A DNA stretch of 64,000 nt, from positions 50,328,129-50,392,128 of the forward strand of contig CM073592.1 in assembly GCA_037074705.1 (NCBI GenBank). Direction: 5' to 3'. The notes below the pieces were generated by a model. That model did not search any database and was not told the origin of the DNA. It saw only the letters and a list, made by a program, of their open reading frames with translations. Below are positions 22,655 through 34,759 of the stretch, in pieces. A program made the position numbers and the translations under genes. The stretch comes from Zhengitettix transpicula. Its lineage: Eukaryota; Arthropoda; Insecta; Orthoptera; Tetrigidae. How positions within the stretch are numbered: position 1 is the stretch's first letter; each line of letters begins with the position of its first letter.

Positions 22655-25600
22655 CTGAAACAAATAGTTTTAAAATTTAATTATGATTAATGAGAGAATC
22701 TGCACAAAGAAAAGTATTGAATAATTATTTCAGATTAATTAAATAGTCACATCTACATACCCCCCTCCTATGGTGAGCATTTTTGCATCAGCTGCCATAA
22801 ATAACTCTGCAGAGTGATCAAGACTTCCACTATCATTATTGCAATCCATTCCAACCCATGGATACTTGGCACGTTCTGGAAATAAACTGAAGAGAAATGT
22901 TTCACCAGTGCCAAAGTATGCTTGTCTGTTTCCTCTATCATCTTTTACATTTCTCTCATACCACCGAGAAGAACAATAAGCTCCAAATACCTGAAAATAC
23001 ACGCATACCTAAATGTTACAATTACAACACCAACCAAAAAGCTGGTGAATACATTTTTAAATGGATGTTTAGCATAGTTAAAAGGAAAAACCATTAATAA
23101 AATTTCATGGCCAATAAGACAGAAATAAAATTAATTAAATTATTAGACAGTTAAAAAGAAAACATTACCTTTAATTTTTTTAAATTAATGTTCTTATAAA
23201 TTGTTTTAAAAAATCATTAATTTTATTTCAAACTTTTTGGCCATAAAATTTTTACCACTGAGACATTGTGCTACAATTAAAAGATTATAACATTACTTTT
23301 TATCCAAATAGTAACTTTAACAAATTAATTTCTAACCTTAACAAAATTTTGTGAAACATTGCCAATATTCTTGAAAATATGTCACATTAAAATGCAATTA
23401 ATAGATCAATATTTGAGTAACATTTACAACCAAAATTACTAAAAATGTAATTTAGGGAAAAAACAAGAGGAGGGGTTAGACACCCTTAAGCACTCCAAAG
23501 GTAGGGGTGGTTAAAGTAAAGTGAATACTTTTTATATACAAAATCTTCAGGATTGCAAATATTAAGTGATAGTTTGTCCCACTTTCTCTACATACTGATA
23601 GGAACTATGACAAAGATATTTTTGACAATTCAATACCAAAATGAGCAAGATTGGTGCAAATTCATAATAGAATTGGTTTTTAGTTTTATGGTTGTGATGG
23701 TTCCTATATACCAATATAGGGTTAATATGCATAATACTGAAATTGTTGTAGATTCCTTAGTTTTTGGGATCATTTATCTATTTGGCAACAGCCCTGATGA
23801 AGATTAGTTAAATACCACTTTTTTAGAACCATCTGTAAGGCTGTGTGTGAATAAGATGTAGGGTAATGAAATTTAAGTATATATCTTAAAAGCTAAGGGA
23901 GAGGATATACCAGTCATTCCTTCAACTATTAGAGATTGCAATTTCTAGAGAGACTTGTGCCATTGTTCACAATCAAGTCATCAGGAGCTACTGCTGAAGA
24001 GGGGTTTTGAGATTGCCAAGTTTTTCCCTCAGTCAACTTATGTTGCTTGTTCATGGAAAGGTTCATATAATAATGTATATTGCTCCTTAAAATATTAAGG
24101 AATAAAGGCATTTCCAGTCTAACAGTTTAATGAATAACTTTTGAATTACGCAGAAGATGACAGCAGTAGGCAAAATCGAAACATCCTGGCCTGTGCCTTT
24201 ACATACTCGTGTGGTAATCAGGCTGTCATTTAATTTAAAAATATTGTTTGCAGTAAACTTTGGAGGTTAATTAAGACTAATGAGTTTGTCACATACTTTA
24301 GTTAATAATTTGTAATATATTTTTAATATCTAAATAATATTCTGTGATTTTATTCGAACAATACAATTTATTATTTTCCCCGTCCAATATAAGCTTGGTA
24401 AAAATAAATAACTGGGCAACACTGGACAACCTACTAGTACAGCATAAAAAAAACTAAAATTTACACGTAAATAAGGAATTATTTGCAATTAACTGACAAA
24501 CTCTTAAATCTCAACATACTTAATTTCTATGATGTATTTTCATCATCATAATATAGAACTCTTCAATTACATCATAAATAAAAAAATAAAAATGTTTAGA
24601 AACCTCATTGTTACAAGTTTTAATCATGAGGATGGTAGGCTCATGTTGCTCCACTCGTACATAAAAGGTGCGAAGGCTACATCCATGTTCCTCAGTAGTG
24701 TATAACAAAACAGGCTGATACATAGTAATTCGTACAGGCAACCATGACCATAAAGTGATTAACTGAAACATCAAAAAAAAAAAAAATTGAAGGACAGATA
24801 TGAAATATGTATACGTAAGTACATCTTGTGTGCATGATCTTTAATAATGGCAAGACAAACTGATAATATTTACATTGTTCAATACTTCAGTAATAAAGAA
24901 TAACATATAAATAATATACAGGAGAAAATTATTGGGATAAAATAAACATGTTTTTAAATAATGCCTACAAAATTTGTGATTCATTAGGCATAAGTTATAG
25001 GGCAATATGATATTGTGATCAGTCAAATAAATGATTGGTACATTTAATGGTAATAGTAAACATGAAGTCTATATCTTACAGTTCATTAAATAATATGATA
25101 TAAATGAACCAACATACAGTCAAGCTACAACAAAGAATTTTAATCTATTACAGTTCAATCATCAATGAAAATGTAAAATAAGGTACAAAAGTTGTATTGA
25201 AACTAAAATTTACATAAAATCACTACCCATTGATGAAATTAATGCAGAGCAGCTAAGATATAATTTAAATACTAGCAACATAAACAAAAAAGATGAATAT
25301 TTTGATTAAATATGTATACAAGCACAAGGTTACATACTGGAACAATTTTGATGAAGCATACTCTTTTAAACCTCCATGCACCGAAAGAATATGTATATTG
25401 AACCAAACATGCATTGACATACCTGCTCTTGGTCTAGGACTTGTGATCTGATGTTATAAATTGGGTAAGCACCCATAGAAGGAACCCGTGCACCAGGAGA
25501 GTGCGATCCCTTCGAAGCAGCAAGAAATAACCAACACCAACTTATAGCTCATAAATTTTAGTTCCCTTATATTTGAATAATACCACACACAGAGTAATAG

Positions 25601-28600
25601 GAAGGAAGTAAATGATTTTTTTTTAAATGCTATTGTAAAATGACTCCATTACTTATATTAATAGATATACAGAACAATTTGTAACATTGGTATGATACAG
25701 AATTTATTATGTGTAAAAGCACAGCAACATTTAATACTGGTATCAAGAAAGAACAGGATTAAAATTGTTGATTTAATCCAGAAGAGACATGGCATGTAAG
25801 AACATTAAGTATCACAATATCATGGAATATTAATAAAATAAATATAAATAAAATAAGTGCTGTGAGTAAATAAAGTGTGTAACAATTTATTGCAAAAAAT
25901 GGAACATTAACAACAAACTTTGGATTTAGAAATTGAAAGTCATGAGTTCCTCAAAACTCCTTAACTAGACAATTAGCATTTCTAATATTTATAAATTATT
26001 TGCACACAATCTTAAAATAGGAGTCAGACTTTTCATGGTTGAGTGAATCCTCAACATAAAGAGTAAAATGGACAGAAACATTTGTATTAAAAGCAGACTT
26101 TAACAGAAGATAATTTCAGGGGCAAATATAAAATGCAAATTAATGGTAAGAAGAGCAATTAAATTTCTCTTACATAACTGATTTTGACAAATAGACAAGA
26201 TACTGTAGTTTAGGTGTTGAGCTGCTAATATTTAGGAAACACCCAAATTAAACAAGATGGCACACTTGACATTAGTTAAGCATGATAATATTGAATGAGT
26301 AAGGCTTTGTCATGGATACGAAAGGATGGAGCAAAGGAAGGTGAGCACAAGGCTGCATATGCCATTCAAAGCTGATACAGGACAAAGGTCATTTAATGGA
26401 ATTGTAAAATCCAAATAAGTAGTTATATAAGCAGATAAATCATAAATTCAAAATAAAATGTAGGAAACAAGAAACAAGAGGCTAATTTTCTTCCACAAAT
26501 AGATTGTTAATTAATAATTTACCTGTAGTAGAGATTGAGGATAGTCATAATCAAGAAAATAAGTTTTCATTAAATTTAATCAAAAGTAGGAAATAATGTT
26601 CCCTTTCAAGTATCAAATTAATATAAGGAAAGGAATTTTAGCCTGGAAGTAAATCTGTCACCAAGCTTTTGGCCCATTTGTAGATAATCAACACTACATA
26701 CACTTAGACACTTAATAGAATTCATATTTTTAAAAAATGTAAAAAGTCAAATTGGATAAAAATAAGATTTTTGTATATATGACAGGGATGTAAAATACTT
26801 TCTTAAATCTGTACATAAGCTTATAATATTTCAAATTTAAGAAAATAAATTGCAGGAAATGAGTAATTCATTGAAAGCACTGTATTGCTTTATGGAAACC
26901 AGTTGAAGATAATTTAAGAGTTCCACGCCATGCACAACTTATTAACACTAAATTAAGATAAAACAAATTGAAATTTAATAATATTGTGTAATATGTAGAA
27001 AAATATTAATTTGAAATTTTCTTCTTTTAAGAAATTATTCTTTAAAAGGTCAGAGTGAAACTAATGAGAACGAAACAGTTTTGTCTAGTAAAACTGATTT
27101 TCCCTTGGTGAAGCATTAGTATAAGCATCATTACCAATCGTCAGACAAATTCTCCACAACAGTGAAATGTTGAGAAGTTTTCATGCAAACAAACTTATTT
27201 CACGAATCCCTTTCTGTTATTTATGATAACTCTTCCATAAATGAATGCTATTAGAAGGAGCAAGAATAAGATGCATATTTTAAAATACTTAGCTGAACTC
27301 TAAAATCTTAAAATAAGGGGATTAAAATAACTATACTTTTCCTTGTAGAAAATTATGTCAATTATCAAATATGAAACCAACTTTTCTGTTCTTAAAGGTA
27401 CAAGTATATAAAAAAAATGATGTTGATACATGAACTAATTATATTATTAAATTAATTATAATGTAAATAATATAGTATTTAGTAGTTTGTTTCAAGTAAT
27501 GAATAATAGAAGAGAATTTAACCGTTTGTACTGGTATAATATTCAGTCAAGTTTGTTCAAGTCCATGAATGATAATTCATGTTTAGATAATTCAGTAAAT
27601 CATAATTACATGCCAATACAAGTACACTTATAAATACCAGTAGACAGTAAAGAGGAAAAATAACTGCTTAGTAATACTTTGAAAGTAAGGAAGAAACAAA
27701 TTTGGACAGAAAATTTAAAACTCTTCCCAACTAAACTAATAAATATTGTTCACAAATTGTACAAGTATGACGATGTCAAATTAATTAACTCATTCAGATA
27801 GGAAAGAGTGATGGAGAGAAATAGCTGGCCTAACTTTAATCCACAGTTTGTGTAACCAAACTTGGAATAAATAATTAGTGCACTTTCGAGGGCAGAGTAC
27901 CCTTCTTCAGAAAGTAGGTTTGAAACAACATTAAGAAAGGGACAAAAGTTTGACATCCTATTGGTTCCCAGCCTGGAGACTCCAATTTTCAATCTAAGGT
28001 ATATCTTTCACATTCCTGTCCAGATGTATATTTTGAACCATGTCTACCATAAATATATTATTGTGTGTGTTGCTACTGTTACTTTTAACATTTCCATATA
28101 AAAAACCCCAAACAACTATTAGAAGGATACAGTATTTTTTATAAAACTATTTGAGTAGTAGTTTCTAGTAAAATACATACCTCACGTATAGTGAGTGTGT
28201 GAGACATCATCTGAATGTTAACTTGAGATTGGCTTGTTGGAAGATTTTCACTTGACCGAGACCTCACTAATTGACGGGAACTGCTTTGTACAGCTTTGCT
28301 TTTTAAGAACATTTCCGTTCTGAGAAAAATTTTTGAAATATAAGCCGAGCTAAGTCCTCTCACACCAAAAGCTGCTCGTAACACTTTAGCTGGGGTAACC
28401 TTTAAAATAAAGAAATATAAAAATTGTAATGCAGTTTAGTCAATTTCTCACAATTTGATCTGTATATTTTATAAAGAACAAAGCACATAATTTATTAAGT
28501 GCATTACATTCCAATAATTTATAGTAGTAGGATGCTGTAGATAATGTTAGTGATCTAACCCATTAAATTTTCAATCATATTTAAACATAGAAATATAATG

Positions 28601-31600
28601 TGTGTGTTAAAAGTAAACTAATTAGTTAAATAAATAGCCAAAAAGAGAAATTTAAGTGATGACAAAAATACTACACAATGTTTCTGCAATCCTTGTTGGT
28701 TGTTGTCAAGAGCCCTGAGAATGACAACTGCACAAACTGGTGATACCTCGACAGCCAAGATAAAATATGACAATAGAAAAACAAAGTGGGGTTAACGTAA
28801 TAAGTTATTTTAGAGTTTTACTAATATCAGTTTATGCATTAATTTCATTTATGTTAGATTTATTTCTGATATAATTCTGGAATAGTACCTGGCACCAAGA
28901 CTAAAATCTCAGAATTTTGCCAATCAAATAAATGTTGCAAATTTATGGCACATTTAAGACTGCAGGTTGTTTATCAATCAGAAGTTTCATATTGGACATG
29001 AAACTCAAAAATAGCTATGATCCCTATTGTTGGACCAACCCCTCCTTGCTTTTCCATTGACGTCAAGTTATAGCATTGCTTTCAAGTTCATCACCTGGTT
29101 TGTGTGGTTGTCTCCCTCAAGACTAGTTTTTAAGTAATGTATAAATGAGGGTATTCATATCACTACTTAAATTTGTCTGTTATTTATTTATCTAATTAGT
29201 TCATACTGAAATGTGTCAAAGAAAAATTTCTACATTTATATGAGTTTGATGAAGTTCAGATTCTAACAAACAAATAATATTACAAAATATTAATTTGTGA
29301 TTTTGTCATAAATTGAAGGAAGCTAATACTCCTATTGTATTAAATGATAGAAAATTAAAAATTCAGTAGCATAATAAATGTTAAAAACAATTCATGTAAA
29401 TAAAAGCATTTTCGAAAACTAAGTCCAAACACTTTTTCCTTACATGGTGTAATATACCAATTGCTTTCAGTTGCATGTCATCAAGTATCAAAATTATAGA
29501 AAAGGTAATAAAGATAACTTTTAAAGATATTGTCCTTAATTACATTTCAATAATAATAAAATAAGCTCAAAATGACTGCTATAAACACTAATTTAACAGC
29601 ATGTATACAATTTTTAACTTCAGGAATTAAATGTTAAATATACTTTCCCATTTAAGATATGAATAAAGAAATTCATCCAGTATATACCTGTAATAAAACA
29701 ATATATTAAGGCTCTCTTGCATATCTCTACAATAAAGGTATAGAACTCCAAACCCAAAATTAGGCATCATTATGAAATTCAAATTAAGAATAAGTAAGCA
29801 TCTTCCAACCCCATAACTAAGTCTATATAAATACCAGATATGACAAGTGTTTAAAAACATACTAACTTTTAGAAATTGAGCCATTCCTTCACAGAAATTA
29901 TGAATGACTAATCTGCTAGTATCTTACATTATTACCGACAAAAGTTAGAATAATAAGTGTGAACTATAATATTACTAATAAAATTTGTTAGTAAATAATT
30001 TAGTTTAATACAAACAAAACTTACTGGCATTTGTCTACAAAATTTTGTCAGAGCAGAATCAATTCCATTCGTCAAAATTTCCTTCATCCATTCTGAATTC
30101 TGTGGAGCAGAATATTTATAGAAAAGCAACAAGATGGCCATTGCAACACGGTACAGAACTTTAATTCCTTCATTGAAAAAGCAGTCCATTACTCTTACCT
30201 GCAAGAGAGCATAATATATTTAATCAAAAACTTGCATAATGATGTGTTTTAATTCAAGTGAAATATATAATATAATAAAATATATAATAAGAAAAAATAA
30301 ATATTCTAATTACAGATGTATGCTAAATGAAGAAACCTTTTTTAAAAAAAATAAATGGCAGAATTCTTTTGAAGTTATCCAAGTCAAAAGAAAAAAATCT
30401 AATTATACAGATATGAATCAGGTTTGTCAAGAAGTACTAATATAAAGGAAAATACAACTTTCAAAACATTGTATTCCTGAAAATCTATGAGAAAGTTACA
30501 TTTGAATTTTTGAAAGGTACATATTTTCTAACAAGATAATTTAAAACAGAATATGGGCCAATAAAATATTGAATTACACACAAATAACATACCAATTCAG
30601 TATCACTGTACTACACTACATTTAGATACTGTACAAATACTATTATTAAAAGAATTGACAGTAATACTTTGTTTTCTAATGTATCTTCAAAAAGCCCAGC
30701 ATATAATTAACAAAATGTTCCTTCATTTGTAAAGCAAACTTTATACAAAATAAAATTGTGACAATATTACAGTAGTCTTTTTCAAAATAATTGATCATAT
30801 ACTTACAAGATGATTAAATGGAATTCCTTGTAAAATCCACCACAGCCAATCCATATATATTCTTTCAGATCTAGAGCTTGGGCAGTGACGAGCAAGATGC
30901 ACAGCTGCAGATTTCTAAAATATAGCATAAAATCAAACATTACAGGAATATAAGAAATTATCCATTTTATTGTTACTTTTCATTAAGTCAATAGAATAGT
31001 TACAAGTGTTATTAACTACATTAATTATGTAAAGATTGAGAAAATATTTACATTACTTTAAACTGTGATACAAAGCAACAGCAAATGCAAACAAAATGCA
31101 CCTATTTGCTTATTATCCCTTGAAAAGAGGTGCATGTATTAGAAGCCTTTATATTGCTAATCAAGGGAATATTAAAATAATCCAAGAAAAAGTCTGATGT
31201 GGTAAAGATGGTCATAATTTGAAAAGGTTTTTAAAACCAATGTGTAACAGCATAATCCATAATAGTAAATATGCAATTTTACCAAAAACTGATGATTTAA
31301 TTCCATAGTGAAGTAAAGTCTAACATTCAAAACACAATATGGTTATATGCGGACAGTTTCTACGGTAATTTAGTGAAAGAGGATTTCAGACTATTTGAAT
31401 TTTGGTATTAGGGACACTTTCAGTTCTAACAAGGCTGACATTTTTAAGTATTGTTGAAAATTACAAAAGGTCTGCAGTTGCAAAAATATTTAAAAATAAA
31501 CTTACAACATGTTTCTTTGTTATCTGCATGACAGTTCTCCAGGTAACTTCATACAGTTGTTTTGTTTGAGTGATGAATACTTTGTTTTTAGAAGCCACAA

Positions 31601-34600
31601 GGTTTGCCATACAGTTGTAACATTCTTCTTCTGGAATAAGACAGTTAAAACTACTTTAAAATTAATTTTAATATGAACAGAACAAGTTTTATTTGGTTGT
31701 CAAAACTAAGAAGTTTTATAATTTATGTTACGGAACCATTACAACAAACTTTTTCTTACCAATGTGTAATTTTCACATGCAAAAAAGTGACCAATTACAT
31801 GCTATCAGTGCATTATACAGAAAAATATCACAACACTAAATATCAATCAAAATTAAACTTGCATAAATTATTTATTTTTACTTCAAAGCATTCTTTTTAA
31901 AATATTGTTCTAGCACAATATTTACAAAAAATCCAAAACTAAATTAAGTGTGCCAATTTATGGCCAATCTTACTGAAAACACACAATAGATCTGTCTTGA
32001 TTTCATGAAGGGTGAAGAGTAGAATTAAACACTGAAAATGAAGAGAAAGGTGGGAGTGAAGAATAAGGTCAATAAAATGAAATATTGAATGAGTATAATT
32101 TTTATTATATTTAGTGAAATGAACATTGAAATTAAATTAATAGACAATTTACTTGCATCTATTAATCTATGCACTTATCTAATTCTCACAACTAAACTCC
32201 ACAGCTAATAGTGATAAATGGATATCATTTAGTAACTGGTTTATGCATAAATATTAGGGCCTTCAACATGAAATTGTTATTCATGTAACATTTAAAAATA
32301 TATATCAATTTTTAAAATATTTCAATTGTGGGTCTCAGCACAGCTCAATTATGAACTTACATTTTTAGAAAATTTTGATCTACAGGATTTATATTTTACA
32401 CATTTTCCCTAAATGATCATCATACCATTTCTAAATTTAAGCATAATTAGTTTGGCAAATTTCATTTTAATTTTTCTTTTATATATTTTAAAAAAATTTC
32501 AGATTATACAAACCACACACTTAATTTCTCAGCTCACGTCTCATTTGTTTGATTGAAATTCCATGACTTAATGCAGAATAATTAGTAAAATCAACTTCAT
32601 AAGCATTTTAATTCTTGGGGAAATTTATGTTATAAATCCAAGGTAAGTAAGGTTGAGATCAATAACCAAGACCTATATAATTTTTATTGACTCCTCCGAC
32701 TTTCTATTGTTGACCTTTGCGACACATTCTTACCGAAGGGTTCCGAGTTTTTGTATTTCAAATGATTCGTACATTCGTTCTCTCCTGACAATGCCACATT
32801 TTTACAGAGTTATCAAACATTGAGACACAAAGTATGAAACATATTCGTCCCTTTGTAAGCCAAAATGCACAGAGTGACAGCCGACCGAACTGTGCGGGCG
32901 GCCGTCACCTCACGTATTCGGGCTTTGGAAGAACGCTTAGGCCCTTGAAAATTCAGTATTGCGAATTATTAAATATTTTAATATTTTATGATTTTACACT
33001 ACAAATTACAAATCTGTCCTATCTTGGATTTATTTCGATCATGATACTATTTAAAAAGCAGGTAACACATGCAATATACAAAAGTTAGGTATTGTCATGC
33101 ATATTTAATCACTGTTATAAAGGCGAATAATAATCGTTTTATGTGAAAAAAGTTAACATAACTAGGTATTTTAGAAGAAACGCTGGTACCATTCAAGTAT
33201 TTGGAAACCCTTGAAAGATATGTGCACATATTTACAAACATTTGTAAGTGCCATAAAAAGAGAAAATCAAGTTTGCAGCTGCTGAAATATGTTAAACTTG
33301 TGTATACAAAAAAAATTTTACTAGTGTTAGACAATTTACTACCTTATACTGAAAATCACTTAGCACAAAAGATTCTTTTTCATAAAACTTTAATTAAATT
33401 AATTTTCCTTTCAGTTTGGCACAAAATATCTAATGAAAAATAATTATTTTAAAAATATACTAGTTTTATGCTAATGATATGAATACATGCTGTCGAAATG
33501 GTAACAGTTCTCAATTTGTGTGTTAGTATTACATATACATCAGTATCAATGTCAGTTAAAATTCTCAATAGTTAAAACATTATTCAATTTTATTATAAAG
33601 TTTACTATGTCCTTGAAACAATCAGAAATAAGAATCTTACCAGTCATAAAATGGAGTAAAATGGCAGTTATGGGGTATAAAGCTGGACAGTAAGTAATAT
33701 CAGGGCAAGCATATCCTAAGACACAGACAACACGATCAGCTACTCCTCGACCTTTTCTTGTAAGGTGATATGCAATGCAATGGCTGCTTTCAACAAATGT
33801 GGGTAAAAGAATTGGCTTATCTGGAAGGTCTGAAAAAAAAAGCAACAATCAAAACATTTTTCTGTTAGCAATGTAATAAAAATATTGCTAAAAATTACAG
33901 TTGTAAAGCAATAAAATAATATAATATAGCTACTAAAATTAATATTATAATTCAACTAAACAGCAAAACCAGATACATTTCAATAACCTGAATAATTTGA
34001 GAATATTTTAATACAATTATTTATTTTTCATTTTTTGATAATGGTGTGGGAATAATTAAAATCATTTCTAACCATTTTTCACAGGCTATAAGCTAAACCA
34101 GATATGTAGTACAAACCAGGTGATGAACTTCATGTAGTTTTAATAACATGATGTTCTTATAGTTTACCATTTTTCTTCACTTGCAAATTTTTTTGTGGTA
34201 TATATCACTCAATTTTGTGTGTTTATTGGCTACTTCATCTTTTTGATAATTTATACATATACAAAGCAATTAAATGTGTGCTAAATAGTGCAAAGAAATT
34301 TTAACTAAATATTATTCCTTGATAAATTTGAACAATATGTCATGAATAAATTATGGCTAAAATGTACTACTCACAATCACAATCTAAAAATGAAGGAGGG
34401 AATGGGGACCGGGAAGAATTATTACCTGTCGTGCCAAAAAGCTGGTTGACCATTTCCCAGTAGAATCCTTCCTGCATCGACTTGTCTGATCCATGTTGTT
34501 GACAAAGTATAGGCCATAACTGGGAGCGAATTGTACTGTTTATTGGCCAGGCATTTTCACGAATGATTTGTTTCACTTCACGTTTCCTACCAGACTGTAT

Positions 34601-34759
34601 CAGGCCATAAACTTCGTTGTATGTCTTCAGCGAGGGTTTCTTTGTTGGGCTGTCAGCCTGGATGGGGATGCTGCTTGTGTCCACATGAGGTGGGAACACT
34701 TCATATATATCTGCTTCCTCTTCCAGAACAGACAGCATATTGGGCATCAACACCTTCAT
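22513..34759 (-). CDS. sky: TBC1D24/Skywalker orthologue (ten coding exons)
   Basis: Encodes a 605-residue synaptic TBC-TLDc protein. In flies and mammals the family controls vesicle trafficking at nerve terminals through a phosphoinositide-binding TBC domain; TLDc domains are linked to oxidative-stress responses and V-ATPase. The ten exons, listed separately, join in frame at GT-AG junctions. TBC spans about residues 50-330, the linker 330-430 and TLDc 430-600. Recognition rests on runs such as KVLYRVAMAILLLFYK, LWSWLPVRITMYQPVLLY, FGTGETFLFSLFPERAKYP and the end FEIRVLEVYGFSGA. Total length suits the family (human protein about 560). Where active TBC GAPs carry YxQ, this one reads YCPAL, so the glutamine finger is absent, as I recall for the human protein. 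Introns 1-9 are about 545, 2010, 591, 608, 1625, 2671, 660, 1613 and 106 bp. No frameshift or stop was found. Confidence 0.96.
22761..22990 (-). CDS. sky: sky coding exon 9 (TLDc core)
   Basis: 230 bp, phase 0 to 2, acceptor GTGTATTTTCAG, donor GGGG|GTATGT. It encodes VFGAYCSSRWYERNVKDD, then the TLDc signature FGTGETFLFSLFPERAKYP and SAELFMAADAKMLTIGG. The Gly-rich end continues into exon 10 across a 106-bp intron. Confidence 0.95.
24604..24762 (-). CDS. sky: sky coding exon 8 (TLDc start)
   Basis: 159 bp, phase 0 to 0, acceptor TTTTGATGTTTCAG, donor GAG|GTTTCT. It encodes LITLWSWLPVRITMYQPVLL, EEHGCSLRTFYVRVEQHEPT and ILMIKTCNNE, the first half of the TLDc fold. The donor departs from consensus after GT, so splicing here may be weak. 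Confidence 0.94.
25423..25509 (-). CDS. sky: sky coding exon 7 (probable cassette exon)
   Basis: 87 bp, phase 0 to 0, acceptor CTTGCTGCTTCGAAG, donor CAG|GTATGT. It encodes GSHSPGARVPSMGAYPIYNI followed by RSQVLDQEQ. The insect-like IRSQVL..EQ immediately before LxTLWSW supports it as genuine. Exon 6 already ends TLTIRE, which aligns with the human SVRE that directly precedes the TLDc start, so both inclusion and skipping give sensible proteins. The acceptor polypyrimidine tract is modest, in keeping with regulated use. Confidence 0.8.
25510..28180 (-). other. sky: sky intron 6
   Basis: The largest intron (2671 bp). AT-rich and CpG-poor; no nested gene seen. It contains one retroposon-like fragment at 27884-27910 on the minus strand. 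Confidence 0.85.
27884..27910 (-). repeat. Retroposon fragment with CTGAAGA-stem-CGAAA motif
   Basis: Read in minus: CTGAAGA, then AGGG..CCCT able to pair, then CGAAA. This layout is typical of the short conserved end of many arthropod SINE and Penelope-like copies. The rest of the element is not recognisable. Confidence 0.4.
28181..28399 (-). CDS. sky: sky coding exon 6 (linker)
   Basis: 219 bp, phase 0 to 0, acceptor TTATTTTAAAG, donor GAG|GTATGT. It encodes VTPAKVLRAAFGVRGLSSAY and a Ser/Arg-rich linker (SSSRQLVRSRSSENLPTSQS), and ends SHTLTIRE. The first part aligns with the helix after the TBC domain in human TBC1D24; the Ser-rich part is a likely flexible, phosphorylatable linker (inference). 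Confidence 0.93.
30025..30198 (-). CDS. sky: sky coding exon 5
   Basis: 174 bp, phase 0 to 0, acceptor CTCTCTTGCAG, donor CCA|GTAAGT. It encodes VRVMDCFFNEGIKVLYRVAM and ends TKFCRQMP, closing the TBC domain. The exon itself begins GTAAGAG directly after the acceptor AG, so a donor-like site abuts the acceptor. Confidence 0.95.
30807..30914 (-). CDS. sky: sky coding exon 4
   Basis: 108 bp, phase 0 to 0, acceptor TATTTTAG, donor CTT|GTAAGT. It encodes KSAAVHLARHC and YMDWLWWILQGIPFNHL. The W-x-x-W-L pattern before a hydrophobic helix is the TBC C-terminal subdomain. Confidence 0.93.
31506..31630 (-). CDS. sky: sky coding exon 3
   Basis: 125 bp, phase 1 to 0. The acceptor is TTATTCCAG and the donor CATGTT|GTAAGT. 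It encodes EEECYNCMANLVAS and then LYEVTWRTVMQITKKHV, aligning with the acidic-start helix of the TBC domain in TBC1D24. Cysteine-rich spacing and length match the human segment. Confidence 0.93.
32690..33040. promoter_or_regulatory. CpG-normal islet within sky intron 2
   Basis: A stretch of about 350 bases with many CpGs (for example GTGCGGGCGGCCGTCACCTC at 32893-32912) inside an intron that is otherwise almost CpG-free. Read in minus it contains GTGACGGCCGCCC, reminiscent of GC-box and CRE-like promoter elements. It could be an alternative promoter, an unmethylated enhancer or a young insertion. A CpG-poor 84-codon frame (32834-33088) overlaps it and is not recognised. Confidence 0.35.
33641..33829 (-). 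CDS. sky: sky coding exon 2
   Basis: 189 bp, phase 1 to 1. The acceptor is TTTTTTTTCAG and the donor ACTG|GTAAG. Joined to exon 1 it reads DCD-Y-LPDKPILLPTFVES and continues through VVCVLGYACPDITYCPALYP, the TBC core. The segment YCPAL occupies the place of YCQGM in active RabGAPs, so the catalytic glutamine is replaced by proline. Confidence 0.95.

Noticed and set aside
27750..27992. 80-codon minus frame as an extra skywalker exon
   Set aside because: Its peptide overlaps a retroposon fragment, resembles nothing in TBC1D24, and exons 6 and 7 (or 8) join in frame without it.
29627..29884. 85-codon minus frame as an exon between exons 5 and 6
   Set aside because: Exon 5 (..RQMP) and exon 6 (VTPAKVL..) join directly in phase 0 and align without a gap to the human protein.
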